Shown piece after piece: positions 18,686-26,860 of a DNA stretch of 64,000 nucleotides (the first letter of the stretch is position 1; the number at the start of each line of letters is the position of its first letter). A program made the translations under genes and the position numbers. The stretch is from Deltaproteobacteria bacterium UBA6106 (lineage in GTDB: Bacteria; Desulfobacterota; Syntrophorhabdia; Syntrophorhabdales; Syntrophorhabdaceae): contig DIWM01000034.1 in assembly GCA_002428485.1 (NCBI GenBank), forward strand, positions 746 to 64,745. The letters are read 5' to 3'. Under the pieces are notes generated by a model, which was not told the DNA's origin, ran no database searches, and was given only the letters and a program-made list of their open reading frames with translations.

Positions 18686-19346
18686 AAGGAAATACCTTCA
18701 GGGGATTCAAGGGGGCATAAAGGTCATGTGGATCTTCAAGGTGCCTCCAGCCTGTAATATGGAGGAACCTCTTTTCAGGAGAATGTTTCATCAGAAGAGA
18801 AAGTCTGTCAGCCATATACCTGTCTCGGACATACATCTCGTCGTCATAAGGAACGCCTTTCAGGCCGGACTTGAAGAAGAGCCGCGCCATCGTCGCCTCA
18901 CAGGAACCGTTCCCGGCATCCTTTTCTGTCAGGAGCCTCTCGATGTTGCCGGCATCGAACAATTCTTCCGTATCCCGTAATTTTAAATACGAGAACAGGT
19001 CCATATCGATCAAATAGAACGGCATTTGCCGCTCTGCGGAATATTCGGAAACGATCTCATATTCGTCAGGCATGTTTATGAAAGACTCCAGCTTCTCTTT
19101 TGCAGCTTCATTATATGATCTCTTATCATTTTTCAGTTTTTTTACAACTTCGTCAATACGCTTTTTATATATTTCACGATTTTCTTTCCTGAACATCAGC
19201 CCGTAATTCGTAAATTCCAGCGTGATCACGTCCGGCCCTATGCCGGCGATCCATTGGCGGAGCAATTCCCGGTTTCTTTCATCCCTGTGGATCACGCCAA
19301 GCATGTAAAGCCTGCGGCTGCGGTCCACGTCAATGGTCGCTGCCAT
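18678..19346 (-). CDS. TraB/PrgY/TIKI-superfamily-like protein
   Basis: 222 residues from the ATG at 19346 (a TTG three codons earlier is also open). The pattern GVIHRDERN near the N-terminus, VITLEFTNYG, RDRYMADRL and a C-terminal HITGWRHLED matches the paired GxxH and conserved Glu/Arg of the TraB/TIKI/ChaN-like superfamily, some members of which are metal-dependent peptidases. No signal peptide. Translationally coupled to the HAD gene. Assignment is by motif only. Confidence 0.6.
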   Translation of the reverse strand: MAATIDVDRSRRLYMLGVIHRDERNRELLRQWIAGIGPDVITLEFTNYGLMFRKENREIYKKRIDEVVKKLKNDKRSYNEAAKEKLESFINMPDEYEIVSEYSAERQMPFYLIDMDLFSYLKLRDTEELFDAGNIERLLTEKDAGNGSCEATMARLFFKSGLKGVPYDDEMYVRDRYMADRLSLLMKHSPEKRFLHITGWRHLEDPHDLYAPLNPLKVFPYG

Positions 19347-19416
19347 AATGTACAATTAACACATAGGGCAAGTGCTGTTTCAAGAAAAATATGAATGGCT
19401 TGAACCGCCTTTTCCC

Positions 19417-19445
19417 TTGCCATAAACTTTTCCATACTATATAAC
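19417..19445 (+). promoter_or_regulatory. Promoter placing transcription start almost at the ATG
   Basis: TTGCCA (19417-19422), 17-base spacer, TATAAC (19440-19445). The ATG is only 8 bases beyond the -10, and no ribosome site is present. Confidence 0.5.
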
Positions 19446-19452
19446 GAAATGT

Positions 19453-20754
19453 ATGAATATTATCGACGTCCATATTCACGCAGGCCACGTGCACGAATGG
19501 ACCGGTCCGGCAAAACAGCTATGGATGGATGCCGGTCCCTACGCGCCGGAGATTTACGACGAAGCGGGGAACCAGATGCCCCGGGAATACGGGGATGTGA
19601 TAAAGAGGGAAGAGGTTTTCGGCGGCATCCTGATCCCCGAATACTCCCCTCACACGGCCGGGGTCATGCCTTTTGAAAGGGCGCTTGAGATCAATGCCAT
19701 TCATCCTGAGTTCATACCCATCGCGAACCTCAACCCGAACTACCACGACGACCTTGCGGGCGCCTTTGAGGCTCAATTGAAAATGGGCGCCAGGGGACTC
19801 AAGATACACCCCATCCACGGCCTTTTTTATGCCAACAACCAAAGGCTCTATCCGATATACGAGCATTGTGAGAAGGCGGGGCTGCCTGTCTTTTTTCATG
19901 CAGGCACAAGCCTCATCAAGGGTTCAAAGATGCGTTATTCCGACCCTTATACCTTTGACGACGTGATCAGCGATTTCCCTGATATGAAGGTCATCCTTTC
20001 CCACGGCGGCCGTGTCTTCTGGTACCAGATAGCGGAATTCCTCGCGAAAAGTTTTGAGAACGTCTATATCGACGTGTCGGGATTGCCGCCACAGAACCTG
20101 CTCCAATATTTTCCGTCCATGGCAACGTTCAGCAGCAAATATCTCTTCGGCACCGATTTCCCCGCTGTTCCGGGGATCCGCAAGAATTACGATGTGATCT
20201 ACTATCTTGTAGGCGACGAGAAGGCAATGTCCCGCATAGGCTTCCAGAATGCCTATGACCTCTTTGGTTTCTGGAAGGAGGGGATATTCGAGGCAAGGGA
20301 CGCGCAGGAGATGTTCAAGGTGGTCAATGACGGCGCAACACGGTACAGGGGCGTGATACCGGAGGACCGCTATCACGAGCCTTACATGCCGATGGAGGAA
20401 CTGACGGGCGAGATGAAGAGGATGCGCTTTTACGGCTACAGGAAGGACCTGAAGCTCTTCGGGGTCATGGGGAAGGAACGCATTAAAGATGCGACCCTCA
20501 TACGCCACGCGTACGTGGGCACAGAGAGCCAGGGAAAGGGTATCGGCTCGAAGCTCCTCGCGTTCATCGAAAAGCAGGTCGATACCGAGTGGCTTCTCAT
20601 CGGCACGTGGAAGGCAGCAACGTGGGCGATCGATTTTTATAAGAAGCACGGCTACGAGGTCATGCCCGACAAAGACGGGCTGCTCCGCAAATACTGGTCC
20701 ATCCCCGACCGCCAGATCGAAACATCGATAGTGCTGGGAAAAAAAATCAAATAA
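19453..20754 (+). CDS. Amidohydrolase_2-type metal hydrolase fused to a GNAT domain
   Basis: 433 residues. The N-terminal TIM barrel (about 1-290) has HIH at 7-9, GLKIHPIHG, FFHAGT (about 147), LSHGG (about 178) and the catalytic Asp in FGTDFPA (about 236): the PF04909-type metal site. The C-terminal part (about 330-420) is a GNAT acyltransferase with SQGKGIGSKLL as the acetyl-CoA pyrophosphate loop and AIDFYKKHGYEV. A single open frame joins both. No ribosome site; probably leaderless. Role unknown; hydrolysis and acylation of the same amide/amine compound is an inference. Confidence 0.82.
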   Translation: MNIIDVHIHAGHVHEWTGPAKQLWMDAGPYAPEIYDEAGNQMPREYGDVIKREEVFGGILIPEYSPHTAGVMPFERALEINAIHPEFIPIANLNPNYHDDLAGAFEAQLKMGARGLKIHPIHGLFYANNQRLYPIYEHCEKAGLPVFFHAGTSLIKGSKMRYSDPYTFDDVISDFPDMKVILSHGGRVFWYQIAEFLAKSFENVYIDVSGLPPQNLLQYFPSMATFSSKYLFGTDFPAVPGIRKNYDVIYYLVGDEKAMSRIGFQNAYDLFGFWKEGIFEARDAQEMFKVVNDGATRYRGVIPEDRYHEPYMPMEELTGEMKRMRFYGYRKDLKLFGVMGKERIKDATLIRHAYVGTESQGKGIGSKLLAFIEKQVDTEWLLIGTWKAATWAIDFYKKHGYEVMPDKDGLLRKYWSIPDRQIETSIVLGKKIK

Positions 20755-20891
20755 TCAGGACTTAAAGGATGAGCATCGGTAAAGGGGACATCTTAAAAAA
20801 TTAAGTAACTTTCTGCCACCGAAAATTTTTTAACTTCGAACGTTGAACATGGAACGCTGAACGGTACCTGGAATGACAAACGCCAAAGGTT

Positions 20892-21569
20892 CTATATGCT
20901 TCTTCCTCCGGCGAATACGTCTAAGCCCTTGATTGTTCCACCGCCGAATTGGGCCATGGTCTCTGCAGCGACGGCCAGTCCTTCCTTGAGGTAGACCCCG
21001 TCGATACCCGGAACAGCATAGGAATAGAAAAGAACATTGCGGGTATCATCCTTCACCTTTGTCTTCTCATCTGCCCCCTGGCAAAGGACGCAGATGATCT
21101 CCTTTTCGTCCCGTAGCACAATCTCTCCTTCTTTCGTTATGAATTGGCGGCCTCCCATTCCGGCACACACCTCCCCTCCTTTGGCCACATCGAGCATGAG
21201 CCTGCCTTCGATCCGATCAAGATCAGTGACCGCCACAAGGATGCCGGCGCACATCTCGGCCATGAAGTGGGCATCGACCATCAGGTTGTACCTCGGGAAC
21301 CCGCTGTTAATCGTTCTCTTAAGATGCTGGGGCAGGGGACATTCGAATCCGAAGCACTGAAAAAACCGATCATACACATCGATGCGCTGAGAGATGCCGG
21401 CGAGCGTTTCCCTCTTTCTCATTTTTCGCAGGAGATTCCGCCTGTATTGATCAAACCCTGCGCTGTCGCTCAAAGGCCGGCAGCCTGAAATGAGCGTCAA
21501 CCCGAAAGCCACGCCCGGATACCTTACTTCATAAGCAGGCGAGGTGGAAAAATCTATCCATGCTGTCAT
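20892..21569 (-). CDS. Solo B3/B4 domain protein (phenylalanyl-tRNA synthetase beta-like)
   Basis: 225 residues resembling free-standing B3/B4 domain proteins (COG3382). Visible are a central VDAHFMAEMCAGILVAVTDLD, where B3/4 proteins show a conserved Asp-Asn/His pair, then GEIVLRDEKEIICVLCQGADEKT and the C-terminal LFYSYAVPGID segment. These domains bind or edit misacylated tRNA in PheRS; the solo versions are little studied. Monocistronic. Confidence 0.65.
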   Translation of the reverse strand: MTAWIDFSTSPAYEVRYPGVAFGLTLISGCRPLSDSAGFDQYRRNLLRKMRKRETLAGISQRIDVYDRFFQCFGFECPLPQHLKRTINSGFPRYNLMVDAHFMAEMCAGILVAVTDLDRIEGRLMLDVAKGGEVCAGMGGRQFITKEGEIVLRDEKEIICVLCQGADEKTKVKDDTRNVLFYSYAVPGIDGVYLKEGLAVAAETMAQFGGGTIKGLDVFAGGRSI

Positions 21570-21648
21570 ATTAAGTTTCGCTTCTTTTTCTTCATTTTCC
21601 CCCTATTCCAGATATTTTTCAAGGAAGAATGTGGATAGGCATAAGGTT

Positions 21649-21662
21649 TTGACTTAAGTCAA
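21649..21662. promoter_or_regulatory. FNR-type palindromic operator
   Basis: Perfect palindrome TTGACTTAAGTCAA, matching the TTGA-N6-TCAA layout of FNR/DNR/HcpR-class regulators. It lies 124 bases before the cupin gene of the cupin-flavodiiron operon. Confidence 0.6.
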
Positions 21663-21785
21663 TTACATCCTGCATTATCTGGTTTATTCATAAATAGATC
21701 ATAATAATGTAGAATAGCATCAGGAAGTTTCCGTTTTCTGATGATCTTTGAAACTTCCATATTAGCGCCGGAAAGGAGGAACAAC

Positions 21786-22115
21786 ATGGCCGGGAACGTT
21801 ACCAGTGATGTGGCCCAGATATCGAAGCTCAAAGACATGGCTGCCTACCAGGAGCATTCCGTCGTCAGCCGGGAGATCATCCGGAAGCCTTCGGGGACGA
21901 TGACCGTCTTCGCCTTCGATAAGGACGAAGGTCTAAGCGAACACACGGCGCCTTTTGACGCGGCGGTCTGCCTGCTGGAAGGCGAGGCTGAGATCCGTAT
22001 TGACGGCAAACCCTATTCGGTCAAAGAAGGCGAAATGATCATCATGCCGGCCAACAGGCCGCACGCTCTCAAGGCAACAACCCGTTTTAGAATGCTGCTG
22101 GTGATGATCAAATAA
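21786..22115 (+). CDS. Small cupin-domain protein
   Basis: 109 residues, one Cupin_2 barrel. Motif 1 is partly kept around LSEHTAPFDAAVCLLEGEAEIRI and motif 2 as IIMPANRPHALKA, giving two likely histidine ligands. The ATG at 21786 has AAAGGAGG upstream; the frame opens earlier without a ribosome site. 19 bases upstream of the flavodiiron gene, so likely one operon. Confidence 0.85.
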   Translation: MAGNVTSDVAQISKLKDMAAYQEHSVVSREIIRKPSGTMTVFAFDKDEGLSEHTAPFDAAVCLLEGEAEIRIDGKPYSVKEGEMIIMPANRPHALKATTRFRMLLVMIK

Positions 22116-22134
22116 AAATATAAGGAGGTATGTT

Positions 22135-23322
22135 ATGAAATTCGAAATAGCCCCGAACGTCCATTGGGTAGGCAAAATCGACTGGGAGCTTCGGAAATTT
22201 CATGGGGAAGAGTACTCCACACACCGCGGCTCATCTTATAACTCCTATCTGGTCAAAGATGAAAAGGTTGCGCTGATCGACACGGTGTGGATGCCTTTTG
22301 CCGGGGAGTTCGTCAGGAATCTGGCCGCAGAGATCGACCTCAACAAAATAGACTACGTCATTGCCAACCACGCCGAAATGGACCATTCCGGCGCCATGCC
22401 GGAACTGATGCGCCGCATTCCTGATAAACCGGTCTACTGTACTGCCAACGGCGTCAAATCGCTGAAAGGCCACTATCATCAGGACTGGAATTTCCAGGTG
22501 GTCAAAACCGGCGATAAGCTCAGCCTCGGGAAGAAGGAACTGATCTTTATTGAGGCCCCCATGCTGCACTGGCCGGACACCATGATAGAGTATCTTACGG
22601 GCGATGCGATCCTGTTTTCCAACGATGCATTCGGCCAGCATATTGCGAGCGAGCATATCTTCAACGATCTTGTCGTGCAATCGGAACTCTTTGAGGAAGC
22701 TATTAAGTATTACGCGAACATCCTCACTCCCTTTTCGCCTCTGGTGGCCAGGAAGATCAATGAGGTTATCGCGCTGAACCTCCCTGTCAATGCAATTTGT
22801 CCCAGCCATGGCGTCATCTGGCGTGACAATCCTCTGCAGATCGCGCAACAATATCTGCAATGGGCGGCTGACTATCAGGAAGACCAGATCACGATCATTT
22901 ACGATACCATGTGGGATGGTACCCGGAGGCTTGCTGAAACCATCGCCAAGGGCATTAAGGAAAAGGACGGCAAGGTGACTGTGAAGCTCTACAATATCTC
23001 CCGCAGCGATATCAACGATGTGGTCACAGAGGTTTTCAAGTCGAAAGCGATCCTGTTGGGTTCCCCCACGATCAACAGGGGGATACTCTGTGCTATGGCG
23101 TCGCTCACAGATATGATCACCGGGCTCAAGTTCAAAAACAAGAAGGCTGCAGCCTTCGGGTGCTACGGCTGGAGCGGGGAATCGGTCAAGGTCCTGAGCG
23201 ACCACCTGACAAAGGCAGGTTTTGAGCTTGTTCATGACGGCCTGAAGACGATGTGGCAACCGGGAACTGATGAATTGGCGCAGGCTTTTGAATTTGGGAA
23301 GGAGGTAGCCGGGAGAACTTAA
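22135..23322 (+). CDS. A-type flavodiiron protein (O2/NO reductase)
   Basis: 395 residues. The N-terminal metallo-beta-lactamase domain carries the di-iron ligands H79-x-E81-x-D83-H84 (NHAEMDHSG), a later His in MLHWPD, Asp in SNDAFGQH and His in CPSHG. The C-terminal flavodoxin domain starts with IIYDTMWDGTRRLAE. Reduces O2 to water and/or NO to N2O, protecting anaerobes. Behind a cupin gene and an FNR-type site, which fits a stress-responsive operon. Annotated elsewhere as fprA or rubredoxin:oxygen oxidoreductase. Confidence 0.94.
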   Translation: MKFEIAPNVHWVGKIDWELRKFHGEEYSTHRGSSYNSYLVKDEKVALIDTVWMPFAGEFVRNLAAEIDLNKIDYVIANHAEMDHSGAMPELMRRIPDKPVYCTANGVKSLKGHYHQDWNFQVVKTGDKLSLGKKELIFIEAPMLHWPDTMIEYLTGDAILFSNDAFGQHIASEHIFNDLVVQSELFEEAIKYYANILTPFSPLVARKINEVIALNLPVNAICPSHGVIWRDNPLQIAQQYLQWAADYQEDQITIIYDTMWDGTRRLAETIAKGIKEKDGKVTVKLYNISRSDINDVVTEVFKSKAILLGSPTINRGILCAMASLTDMITGLKFKNKKAAAFGCYGWSGESVKVLSDHLTKAGFELVHDGLKTMWQPGTDELAQAFEFGKEVAGRT

Positions 23323-23343
23323 TGGCCAGACAACTTTTTTACT

Positions 23344-23808
23344 TTAAGTTATTTTTACGACTTCATAGGTACGCTGGCCGCCGGGGGCGTTGAAGTTTAC
23401 CTCGTCGCCAACCGATTTTCCCATGAGCGCCCTTCCGAGCGGCGAGGCGATTGATATGGTTCCCCTGTTTATATCCGATTCGTAGGGGCCCACGAGCCTG
23501 TATTCCGCCTCTTCATCGGTATCGAGATTGACGAGCGTTACGGTGCAGCCGAATTCAACGTTTTCGAAATCGCCGTTTCTTTTATCGATGATCTCAGAAT
23601 TCTTGATCATCTCTTCAGTCTCGGCAACCTTTTTCTGGAGGAACTGGAACTCCTCTTTTGCCGCATCATACTCTGCGTTCTCCGAGAGGTCTCCATGTCC
23701 GCGGGCCTCTTCGATGGCCTTGAGGATCTTCGGTCTCTTTACGTTGAGCAGGTTCTCATGCTCTTTTTTCAGGTTCGCGTACCCTTCTCTCGTTATAGGA
23801 ACTTTCAT
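23344..23808 (-). CDS. greA: Transcription elongation factor GreA
   Basis: 154 residues. N-terminal coiled coil with the acidic tip GDLSENAEYDAAKEE that enters the RNA polymerase secondary channel, and the C-terminal globular domain ending SPLGRALMGKSVGDEV. Stimulates cleavage of backtracked RNA. Convergent with the flavodiiron gene, 21 bases between the stops. Confidence 0.97.
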   Translation of the reverse strand: MKVPITREGYANLKKEHENLLNVKRPKILKAIEEARGHGDLSENAEYDAAKEEFQFLQKKVAETEEMIKNSEIIDKRNGDFENVEFGCTVTLVNLDTDEEAEYRLVGPYESDINRGTISIASPLGRALMGKSVGDEVNFNAPGGQRTYEVVKIT

Positions 23809-23883
23809 ACATACTCCACAAAAAATATGATGGGCTAAAAGACTACATCGTTCATTTCACTTTATCAATATTTTTTCTTCTCT

Positions 23884-25125
23884 CTATCTGATAACGTCCA
23901 TGAAGGCGTTATAGAGGAGAACAACGTTGAGAGCGGTGAGGATTATCGCGCCGGCATAGGCGACAATATTCATCCACAGGGAATTTCTGTAATCTCCCAT
24001 CAGATCCCTGTCATTGACGAGCTTTATCATAAACATGATGATCGCGGGGAGCAGGAGGCTGTTGATGATCTGGCTAAACCACATGACCTTTATGAGTGGC
24101 AGGTTTGGAATTAACACAACAGAAGCGCCGAGGACAAGTATCATCGTGAAGATCAGTTTAAACTGCGGAGCCTCTTTGAAACCTTTTCCAATCCCCATCT
24201 CCCAGCCCATTGCCTCACAGATATAATATGTGGTGGCGAGCGGCAGGATACATCCCGAAAAGAGCGACGCGTTTGCAAGTCCTATGGCAAAGAGGATATA
24301 CGCGTTCCTGCCGGCGAAAGGCTTCAGCGACAAGGCGGCGTCCTCAGCGGAATCTATCCCGATGCCGGCAGGATGGAGCGTGGCACCGCAGGCCACAATG
24401 ATGAAAAACGCTATGACGCCCATCATAATAGCCCCAAATATCACATCGACCCTGGATGCCCAGAGGTCTTTTTCTCCCAGGCCCTTCTCCACGACTCCTG
24501 ACTGGAGATAGAATTGCTGCCATGGCGTTATCGACGTGCCGATGATGCTGACCACTATGATGAGGTAATCCTTGTTCCATTGTATCTGCGGCGTAACCGT
24601 CTTTTGCATTACCTCGCCCCAGTCGGGCTTGGCAAGGAATGCGGAAATGATATAGGTAAAATATATGAAGCAGATCCCCAGGAAGATCTTCTCAAAGATG
24701 CTGTAGTTCCACTTTGTGACGAGGAACCATACAAAGAACGCCCCTATCGGGACCGAAATATACTTGCTCACGCCGAAGAGCTCCATGCTCGCTGCCCAGC
24801 CCGAGAATTCTGCCGCCGTATTCCCGAGGTTGGTAATAAAAAGGGATACCATGACCCAGAACGCTATCCTGATGCCATACCGTTCCCGTATAAGGTCCGC
24901 GAGCCCCTTCCCTGTCACAATCCCCGTTCTCGCCGAGATCTCGTGGAGGACCGCAAGAAGAAAGACCGTTGGGATAAGCGTCCACAACAGATTATACCCG
25001 TATCGCGCCCCTGCGATGGAATAGATCGCTATCCCACCGGCATCATTATCGATATTGGATGTGATAATTGCCGGTCCCACAAGGGAAAGGAGGATAATTG
25101 TTTTCTTTACAAAGGACATGTCCAC
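23884..25125 (-). CDS. NRAMP-related metal transporter with altered metal-site motifs
   Basis: 413 residues, about 11 membrane segments. Overall NRAMP/SLC11 fold (TM1 start VGPAIITSN), but the canonical TM1 DPGN is replaced by IDNDAGG (about 25-31), and the TM6 MPHN region reads TPWQQFYLQS. These changes remove the soft methionine ligand and resemble the NRMT clade shown to carry Mg2+; that comparison is from memory. Function as Mn2+/Fe2+ importer is therefore not assumed. Downstream of nothing on its strand; divergent from mraZ. Confidence 0.75.
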   Translation of the reverse strand: MDMSFVKKTIILLSLVGPAIITSNIDNDAGGIAIYSIAGARYGYNLLWTLIPTVFLLAVLHEISARTGIVTGKGLADLIRERYGIRIAFWVMVSLFITNLGNTAAEFSGWAASMELFGVSKYISVPIGAFFVWFLVTKWNYSIFEKIFLGICFIYFTYIISAFLAKPDWGEVMQKTVTPQIQWNKDYLIIVVSIIGTSITPWQQFYLQSGVVEKGLGEKDLWASRVDVIFGAIMMGVIAFFIIVACGATLHPAGIGIDSAEDAALSLKPFAGRNAYILFAIGLANASLFSGCILPLATTYYICEAMGWEMGIGKGFKEAPQFKLIFTMILVLGASVVLIPNLPLIKVMWFSQIINSLLLPAIIMFMIKLVNDRDLMGDYRNSLWMNIVAYAGAIILTALNVVLLYNAFMDVIR

Positions 25126-25174
25126 TTATATCACAGCACACAATCCCCTTTCAACGTAAAAGGGCAAAAAACCC

Positions 25175-25203
25175 TTGACAAACTACGATGTTACAAGTAT
25201 AAC
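25175..25203 (+). promoter_or_regulatory. Promoter of the dcw operon (mraZ promoter)
   Basis: TTGACA (25175-25180), 17-base spacer, TATAAC (25198-25203). Expected transcription start about 25210, immediately before the MraZ-type repeats. Confidence 0.8.
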
Positions 25204-25211
25204 TGTCTAAA

Positions 25212-25236
25212 GTGGTAAATAGTGTTAAAAGGTGGG
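25212..25236 (+). promoter_or_regulatory. MraZ-type operator, three repeats with 10-base period
   Basis: GTGGT (25212), GTGTT (25222) and GTGGG (25232), each separated by five bases. MraZ in E. coli and Mycoplasma binds such TGGG-N5 direct repeats in its own promoter. The third repeat overlaps the mraZ ribosome site. Confidence 0.7.
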
Positions 25237-25239
25237 ATA

Positions 25240-25680
25240 ATGTTCGCAGGCAGATTTGAATACGCCATCGACGATAAAAGCAGGGTAAGCATCCCCGCGA
25301 AGTTCAGGGAGGCGCTCTCTGCGCACCATGATATGAGGCTGATCTTTACCAATCTCGACGGCTGCATTGTCGGCTATCCCTTTCAGGAATGGCTGAACAT
25401 TGAAGAGAAGATATCAAGCAGAAACTCCTTGAAGAAAGAAGAGAGGCTGTTCCTGCGGTATTTCTTTTCCGGCGCATCCGAATGCACGATCGACAGGCTC
25501 GGGCGCGTCCTTTTACCGCAGGCATTAAAGATCGACGCACAGATTATAAAAAATGTAGTGATCATAGGGATGGGCAAAAAGATAGAGCTGTGGGCAAAGG
25601 AGAAGTGGGAAGAGCTGGTGAAACAGGCAACGTCTGATCCCGACCAGATTGCAAGTATCGTGTCGGAACTGGGCCTTTGA
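25240..25680 (+). CDS. mraZ: Transcriptional regulator MraZ
   Basis: 146 residues with two AbrB-like halves. The repeat signatures are IDDKSRVSIPAKFRE near the N-terminus and CTIDRLGRVLLPQ in the second half. It forms ring-shaped oligomers and regulates the dcw operon by binding its own promoter repeats, which are visible upstream. An earlier in-frame start (25222) would overlap the repeats; ATG 25240 follows GGTGGG. Confidence 0.95.
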   Translation: MFAGRFEYAIDDKSRVSIPAKFREALSAHHDMRLIFTNLDGCIVGYPFQEWLNIEEKISSRNSLKKEERLFLRYFFSGASECTIDRLGRVLLPQALKIDAQIIKNVVIIGMGKKIELWAKEKWEELVKQATSDPDQIASIVSELGL

Positions 25681-26546
25681 TCGGTGTCGCACATATACCT
25701 GTTCTTTGTGAAGAAGCAATACAAAACCTGGTAAGCGCTGAATATAGGCTGTTTGTCGATGCAACAGTTGGTGGAGGGGGACACGCACACCACATACTGG
25801 AAAGATACAAAGACATACGGTTGGTAGGCCTCGATGTGGACGAAGAGGCCCTAAGTATAGCTCAGGAGGTGCTTAAAGGTTACGGTGAGAGGGTAAGGCT
25901 GGTAAGGGGAAACTTTAAAGACCTTAAGGAGATTCTTAACGGGATGGGTGTATTTACCTTCGACGGAATCCTTTTTGATCTCGGTCTTTCAATGTATCAG
26001 TTGATGGGCAAGAGGGGCTTTAGTTTCAACGACGATTGTCTTCCCGACATGCGCATGGATAACAGGGCAGTGTTGACCGCCTATGACGTGGTAAACACAT
26101 ACAGGTATGACGCGTTGAAAAAGATCATCAGCGAATACGGGGAAGAAGAAAAGGCACATAAGATCGCGAAAGCGATCGTCGACGCGAGGAAGAAAGGGCC
26201 TATAGCAACATCAAAAGAGCTGGCCGGCATTGTCCTCAAGGCAAAGAGAAGAAGGGGAAAGATCCACCCCGCAACAAAGACATTTCAGGCAATTCGCATA
26301 GAAGTTAACAGGGAAACAAAAAACCTGCGGACAGGGGTGAACGACGCCATAGACATGCTGAACGGCAATGGAAGGATCGGCGTCATATCCTTCCATTCGC
26401 TGGAGGACAGGGCAATAAAGGAGATATTCAAGACATCCACGGCGGTGAATGCAGTGACGAAAAAACCGATACGGCCTGAAAGAGGCGAGATAAGAAACAA
26501 TCCGAGCTCAAGGAGCGCGAAGCTCAGGGTAGCAGAAAAAAATTGA
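25677..26546 (+). CDS. rsmH: 16S rRNA m4C1402 methyltransferase
   Basis: 289 residues. N-terminus HIPVLCEEAIQNL, SAM-binding VDATVGGGGHAHHIL, DGILFDLGLS and the C-terminal VISFHSLEDRAIKE. The TTG start at 25677 overlaps the mraZ stop (TTGA), so translation is coupled. Normal length and position for the dcw operon. Confidence 0.95.
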   Translation: MIGVAHIPVLCEEAIQNLVSAEYRLFVDATVGGGGHAHHILERYKDIRLVGLDVDEEALSIAQEVLKGYGERVRLVRGNFKDLKEILNGMGVFTFDGILFDLGLSMYQLMGKRGFSFNDDCLPDMRMDNRAVLTAYDVVNTYRYDALKKIISEYGEEEKAHKIAKAIVDARKKGPIATSKELAGIVLKAKRRRGKIHPATKTFQAIRIEVNRETKNLRTGVNDAIDMLNGNGRIGVISFHSLEDRAIKEIFKTSTAVNAVTKKPIRPERGEIRNNPSSRSAKLRVAEKN

Positions 26547-26557
26547 CCGGGGGGTCT

Positions 26558-26860
26558 ATGGAAAGGGTTTATGTATCCACAAAAAGAGAAATGGCACACA
26601 GAAATCCTCAGTCTACGTTTCTTATCGTCGCCTGTCTCATCGTCTTCGCCCTTGTCTCTTTCTTTATGATGTCCGCCCATAGCAGGCTCCGGGAGGAACT
26701 TATCGGCATGCTCAGGCAAGAGAGGGAGGTCGTCGACATGAACACCAAGCTCAAAACAGAGCTCGCAGGCATTACGCAGGCGAGGATGCTTCAACTAAAG
26801 GCAAAAGAGAGGCTTGGACTGAAAAAACCAAAAGATGAAGAGGTTCTGGTATTGAAATGA
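26558..26860 (+). CDS. ftsL: FtsL-like divisome protein
   Basis: 100 residues. Short cytoplasmic N-terminus, one membrane helix (LIVACLIVFALVSFFMM), then an extracytoplasmic heptad-rich coiled coil (SRLREELIGMLRQEREVVDMNTKLKTE in part). Identification rests on topology and position between rsmH and the ftsI slot. The ATG at 26558 follows a GGGGGG run; its stop overlaps the next start (ATGA). In other bacteria FtsL with FtsB and FtsQ activates FtsWI. Confidence 0.8.
   Translation: MERVYVSTKREMAHRNPQSTFLIVACLIVFALVSFFMMSAHSRLREELIGMLRQEREVVDMNTKLKTELAGITQARMLQLKAKERLGLKKPKDEEVLVLK

Noticed and set aside
22231..23259. Long open frame opposite the flavodiiron gene
   Set aside because: Antisense shadow of a clearly recognised gene; no ribosome site or family signature. 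The same applies to the long frames opposite murD, murF, the radical SAM gene and gatB.
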